A stretch of DNA of 15,941 nt from Flavipsychrobacter stenotrophus (lineage in GTDB: Bacteria > Bacteroidota > Bacteroidia > Chitinophagales > Chitinophagaceae): assembly GCA_947379685.1 (NCBI GenBank), contig CANCOG010000046.1, positions 1 to 15,941 of the forward strand, given 5' to 3'. Of the stretch, positions 13,657-15,941 are shown one piece after another (within the stretch, counting starts at the first letter, position 1; each line of letters begins with the position of its first letter). A program made the position numbers and the translations under genes. The notes under the pieces are model-generated. The model was not told the origin of the DNA. It searched no databases and saw nothing but the letters and a program-made list of their open reading frames with translations.

Positions 13657-13679
13657 TATTATTATTTTTTAACTAAGCG

Positions 13680-13706
13680 CCCGGAGCCTGAATTGTGTGG
13701 GCCGGG
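13680..13706 (-). other. Weak stem-loop between rpsJ and rplC
   Basis: CCCGG and CCGGG (5 bp) flank a 17-base interior in the 134-base rpsJ-rplC spacer. There is no close T-run for the minus strand. Nearer rpsJ, CAATTTGG and CCAATTG (13761-13782) form a second imperfect dyad. Both are weak and may be chance. Confidence 0.25.
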
Positions 13707-13790
13707 ATTAGTATTTTTTCAATTTTATTAAAGAACTAAGCAACTACTTTGACAATGGGGCAATTTGGTAACTGGCCAATTGTTTAATCA

Positions 13791-14096
13791 TCATGCTTTG
13801 ATTTCTACTTCTACGCCACTTGGGAGATCGAGCTTTGACAGCGCATCTACTGTGCGGGAAGAAGAAGTATAGATATCCAGCAAGCGCTTGTGCGTACATA
13901 ACTGAAATTGCTCACGCGATTTCTTGTTTACGTGCGGAGAACGCAACACTGTAAAGATCTTCTTCTCTGTGGGCAACGGAATAGGGCCTGTAACCACTGC
14001 TCCCGTATTACGCACCGTCTTAACGATTTTGTCAGCCGATTTATCAACCAGATTATGGTCGTAAGATTTAAGCTTTATTCTGATACGCTGTGACAT
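13791..14096 (-). CDS. rpsJ: 30S ribosomal protein S10 (uS10, NusE)
   Basis: Small-subunit head protein that also acts, as NusE with NusB, in transcription antitermination. The 101-residue protein starts MSQRIRIKLKSYDHNLVD. It has the signature GPIPLPTEKKIFTVLRSPHV and the C-terminal RLLDIYTSSSRTVDALSKLD followed by PSGVEVEIKA. It is the first gene of the cluster: 552 bases upstream hold no gene on this strand, and a well-formed promoter lies about 40 bases before the ATG. In many bacteria fusA precedes rpsJ; it does not here. Confidence 0.98.
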   Translation of the reverse strand: MSQRIRIKLKSYDHNLVDKSADKIVKTVRNTGAVVTGPIPLPTEKKIFTVLRSPHVNKKSREQFQLCTHKRLLDIYTSSSRTVDALSKLDLPSGVEVEIKA

Positions 14097-14134
14097 ACTG
14101 TTTGTTATATTCTACCCCGAAAAATTTGGGACTG

Positions 14135-14164
14135 CAAAGGTAATGAATGTTTTGGATTGACAAA
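14135..14164 (-). promoter_or_regulatory. Main promoter of the ribosomal-protein cluster
   Basis: On the minus strand TTTG (14164-14161), an 18-base spacer and TACCTTTG (14142-14135) match the Bacteroidota primary sigma-factor consensus, TTTG then TAnnTTTG. Transcription should start near 14130, giving a leader of some 30 bases before rpsJ. This is the best-formed promoter in the window. Confidence 0.8.
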
Positions 14165-14251
14165 TTTTATTTTGAGAAATTTTTTATTTTTTTCCTCAAC
14201 CCATTTAAAAATGCTGCGATAACAATAATTGCAAGCTTTTTTAAGGGAGTG

Positions 14252-14259
14252 CAAAGGTA
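14252..14259 (-). promoter_or_regulatory. Second, upstream promoter box for the cluster
   Basis: TACCTTTG on the minus strand, in the same longer context TACCTTTGCA-C-TCCC as the main promoter 117 bases downstream. No TTTG is visible 17-21 bases upstream, so the -33 part is poor. Tandem promoters before ribosomal operons are common in bacteria, which makes a real P2 plausible. Confidence 0.5.
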
Positions 14260-14648
14260 TGGATTATTGATTGTAAAACAGCACAATGCGTAAAAATATG
14301 ATAACTTTTTTTTGTTTTTGGGGCAAAAAGGCAACCTTTTTAGCTAGAAAGCCGCTTTTTGCATCTATAATTGCCGCCGGGCATATATTTTTTGCTTTTA
14401 GGGCCACTGCCAGATCTCTCCAAAAATGTTAGATTTTTCAAGAAATACTGCCTTAAAACTTTTTATTTACTGGCAAAAAGAAAATTCAACCAGCATTTAA
14501 AAATGGTGCAAAAAAGTTCAAAAATCCTTCTATGCCCCCTGTTTAAGTTTCGATTGCCAAGCATAAGCTACACCCTCGGAATAGAAGGGGTTAAAATCAG
14601 GTGGCAACGGTAGTATGGAGGATTTCGACTTTTCGTAACTTTACAATC
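14260..14648. other. Non-coding AT-rich region between DUF433 gene and rpsJ promoters
   Basis: I see no credible gene in these roughly 390 bases. The region holds A/T runs; a small perfect hairpin AAAAAGG-CAA-CCTTTTT (14325-14341); and an 8-bp inverted repeat CCTTCTAT (14526-14533) / ATAGAAGG (14581-14588) 47 bases apart. An open frame at 14371-14613 has no protein-like character. Just before DUF433, TAACTTTA (14636-14643) resembles TAnnTTTG with one mismatch. Confidence 0.5.
14636..14643 (+). promoter_or_regulatory. Possible -7 box before DUF433 gene
   Basis: TAACTTTA differs from TAnnTTTG only in the last base and ends 5 bases before the GTG start at 14649, so the message would be almost leaderless. 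No convincing -33 TTTG is seen. It supports the GTG as start more than it proves a promoter. Confidence 0.35.
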
Positions 14649-14840
14649 GTGAATGCAGATGTCATTATCTCTATAGACAAAGAAATATTAGGCGGACAGT
14701 CTGTATTTGCTGGTACCCGGGTGCCGGATGAGTCCTTGTTTGATCATCTCGAAGCTGGAATTTCGCTCAATGATTTCCTCGACGATTTCCCTTCGGTTAA
14801 GAAGGAGCATGCTAATGCTCGTCTGGAGGTAGCAAACTGA
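14649..14840 (+). CDS. DUF433 family protein (antitoxin-like), no partner beside it
   Basis: From the GTG at 14649 this is a 63-residue protein, MNADVIISIDKEILGGQSVF then AGTRVP, SLFDHLEAGISLNDFLDDFP and SVKKEHA. This is the full DUF433 pattern: D-x-x-I-L-G-G, G-T-R-V-P, L-F-x-x-L-E-x-G and F-L-x-x-F-P. The frame is open 16 codons further upstream, but that part (ATVVWRISTFRNF) is unlike the family. DUF433 proteins are small helix-turn-helix-like proteins often paired with a DUF5615 PIN-like toxin directly downstream. Here, no such frame follows; a convergent gene ends 60 bases away. The C-terminus is a little short for the family (often about 75 residues). It is either a solitary regulator or a relic of a toxin-antitoxin pair. 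Confidence 0.8.
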   Translation: MNADVIISIDKEILGGQSVFAGTRVPDESLFDHLEAGISLNDFLDDFPSVKKEHANARLEVAN

Positions 14841-14900
14841 ATTATGCCCTATTAGCCAAAGCCTGCATTAATAGCTCATTATTCCTGCTAAAACACCACC

Positions 14901-15428
14901 CTACTCTGCCCTTTTTACCTGTATTTTCTGGAGGCCACGGAGGTAGCGGCTCCCAGTATTGAAATCACCAAGAGAAATGACCAAAATGGCGCCATCCATT
15001 TGCTCCATGCTTTCCTTGTTCAGTTCTGTAATTACATAGATCTTGTTTCCTATCTCCGTATTAAATAGCTCATTCCAGGAATAGACATTTTTATAACGAT
15101 CGGAGGAGATCAAAACAAGGTACAATTCGCTGAGTTCCTTTGGTTTCAGGGTAGTTATGTGTACACTTTCCAGCAGGGTCTTTAGCAAAACGCCCTTTAC
15201 ACCCTTTATCCTGGCCTTTTCCTCTCCCTTATGGTTCCTGACAGGCAAATCACCAAGGTCAACCTCGGGCAGTTTCCTGATGGCCGCCAGATCGAAGGAA
15301 ACGGGCTCAGGAATAAATCCTTCTACAACGAAATGATCTGTTACCTTAACGTCTCGTTGGGCTGACACAGTCAGGGAGGCAGAAATAAGGAAAACAAGAA
15401 CAACCGAACGCTTCAATAACTTAATCAT
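14901..15428 (-). CDS. Secreted molybdopterin-binding-fold (sulfite oxidase-like) protein, no cysteine
   Basis: The 175-residue protein has a clear signal peptide: MIKLLKRS, a hydrophobic stretch, and a likely cleavage after SAQ at 24. The rest resembles the small oxidoreductase molybdopterin-binding domain found in secreted proteins. It shows an opening strand DHFVVEGFIPEPVSFDLAAI, the GVKGVLLKTLLESVHI helix (77-92), LYLVLISSDRYKNVYSWNEL (103-120) and a terminal ILVISLGDF/RYLRGLQKIQV part. The protein has no cysteine at all, so the Mo-ligating cysteine of sulfite oxidase is missing. It may bind something else or be a non-catalytic relative. It lies 66 bases downstream of the T9SS-sorted gene and may be co-transcribed with it. 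The family call is from pattern memory and is moderately sure. Confidence 0.6.
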   Translation of the reverse strand: MIKLLKRSVVLVFLISASLTVSAQRDVKVTDHFVVEGFIPEPVSFDLAAIRKLPEVDLGDLPVRNHKGEEKARIKGVKGVLLKTLLESVHITTLKPKELSELYLVLISSDRYKNVYSWNELFNTEIGNKIYVITELNKESMEQMDGAILVISLGDFNTGSRYLRGLQKIQVKRAE

Positions 15429-15494
15429 CAGATTTTGAGGAATATAAATAATGATTTTGTTTTAAAACAGCAACTATTTCAGCAACCAAAATAT

Positions 15495-15941
15495 TTACCT
15501 GGATTTAGTAAACTTTTGCGTTTCCACAGTGTAACCCTGTGCTCCGGATCCCTTCAGGAAGTACATGCCGGGGGCGAGAGAACCAATGTTGAACTGGATC
15601 AGGTTCCTGCCTTCACGGCAGTATTGTTGTGGTAACTGATCTACTACCCTTCCATTGACATCACAAATACTGAAGGTCATAAGCTGGTCGCCCACCATCG
15701 TGAATTCAAGCCTTATCAACTCAAATGCGGGGTTGGGGAATACTTTCGATGGCTTGGCTGCTTCCTGCTCCTTAACTGCCGAAAAATAGGGCGATATGAG
15801 CTGAGTCATCTGGCTGGCATACTGGTGGTTATTACCGCCAAAGATACCTTCTACCCAAACTACTCCAGGTGCCCCCCACTCTGGCTGGGAACCGCTGTAG
15901 TCACCCCAGCGCTGCTCTTTTCCGCTCAGAATAGAAATGGA
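15495..15941 (-). CDS. T9SS-secreted surface protein, C-terminal part (5' end outside window)
   Basis: The frame is open to the right edge, so only the last 148 residues are seen. They end in a type A sorting domain of the type IX secretion system: KVFPNPAFELIRLEF, then FSICDVNGRVVDQLP, NLIQFNIGSLAPGMYFLKG and a final basic FTKSR. This directs export across the outer membrane with C-terminal processing. Before it comes RWGDYSGSQPEW, then GVVWVEGIFGGNNHQYASQM, a segment I have seen near the C-terminus of large Bacteroidota surface proteins just before the sorting domain. The main catalytic or binding region is outside the window, so no activity can be stated. Confidence 0.85.
   Translation of the reverse strand, partial: SISILSGKEQRWGDYSGSQPEWGAPGVVWVEGIFGGNNHQYASQMTQLISPYFSAVKEQEAAKPSKVFPNPAFELIRLEFTMVGDQLMTFSICDVNGRVVDQLPQQYCREGRNLIQFNIGSLAPGMYFLKGSGAQGYTVETQKFTKSR

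Noticed and set aside
13246..13731. 161-codon plus-strand frame opposite rplC
   Set aside because: It lies antisense to a highly conserved L3 gene. Its sequence is a shadow, with no family features.
14325..14341. AAAAAGG-CAA-CCTTTTT as a bidirectional terminator
   Set aside because: The stem is mostly A/T with only two G-C pairs, and no gene ends nearby on either strand that would clearly need it. It is noted only as a structure in the spacer.
14371..14613. 80-codon open frame on the plus strand upstream of DUF433
   Set aside because: Composition follows the AT-rich spacer, there is no recognisable motif, and it runs over the inverted repeat and into the DUF433 leader. It looks like a chance frame.
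1..15941. Defence system, prophage, integrative element or biosynthetic cluster
   Set aside because: No nuclease, integrase, transposase, phage or pathway genes are present, and no attachment-site repeats are seen. The DUF433 gene alone does not make a toxin-antitoxin system.

Overview
The window is dominated by one long minus-strand run of ribosomal-protein genes, the fused S10 and spc clusters, read right to left from rpsJ (14096) to secY (1737), followed by map. The proteins look like those of Bacteroidota, most likely Chitinophagaceae or a close relative. Four things point there: perfect TAnnTTTG promoter boxes, A-rich start regions almost without Shine-Dalgarno sequence, a C-terminal type IX secretion (T9SS) sorting domain in one flanking gene, and a type I methionyl aminopeptidase gene directly after secY. 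The genus cannot be fixed from this alone.

Layout, left to right. At 1-844 on the plus strand are a small DUF983-type zinc-ribbon membrane protein and a very small unknown membrane protein. The second gene converges on map and overlaps its stop by four bases. At 841-14096 on the minus strand is the cluster, in transcription order rpsJ, rplC, rplD, rplW, rplB, rpsS, rplV, rpsC, rplP, rpmC, rpsQ, rplN, rplX, rplE, rpsN, rpsH, rplF, rplR, rpsE, rpmD, rplO, secY, map. All 23 genes look intact. At 14097-14648 is an AT-rich gap carrying two promoter boxes for the cluster. At 14649-14840 (plus) is a DUF433 protein with no toxin partner beside it. At 14901-15428 (minus) is a secreted protein of the molybdopterin-binding oxidoreductase fold that has no cysteine. 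From 15495 to the right edge (minus) is the C-terminal end of a larger T9SS-secreted protein.

The cluster makes 21 proteins of both ribosomal subunits, the SecY translocation channel, and the enzyme that removes the start methionine from new proteins. It is ordinary in gene content and order. Less ordinary are its loose spacing (many gaps of 60-190 bases), several hairpins in those gaps, a textbook intrinsic terminator between secY and map, a promoter box shared word for word by three sites (two before rpsJ, one before rplX), and an arginine-glycine-rich tail of about 85 residues on S3. The cluster is cut off from the genes that often flank it: no rpsL-rpsG-fusA upstream of rpsJ, and no infA-rpmJ-rpsM-rpsK-rpsD-rpoA-rplQ after map within the window.

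I found no convincing new multi-gene system here. The most useful leads are the regulatory architecture of the cluster, the S3 tail, and the two atypical flanking proteins (lone DUF433, cysteine-free molybdopterin-fold protein).
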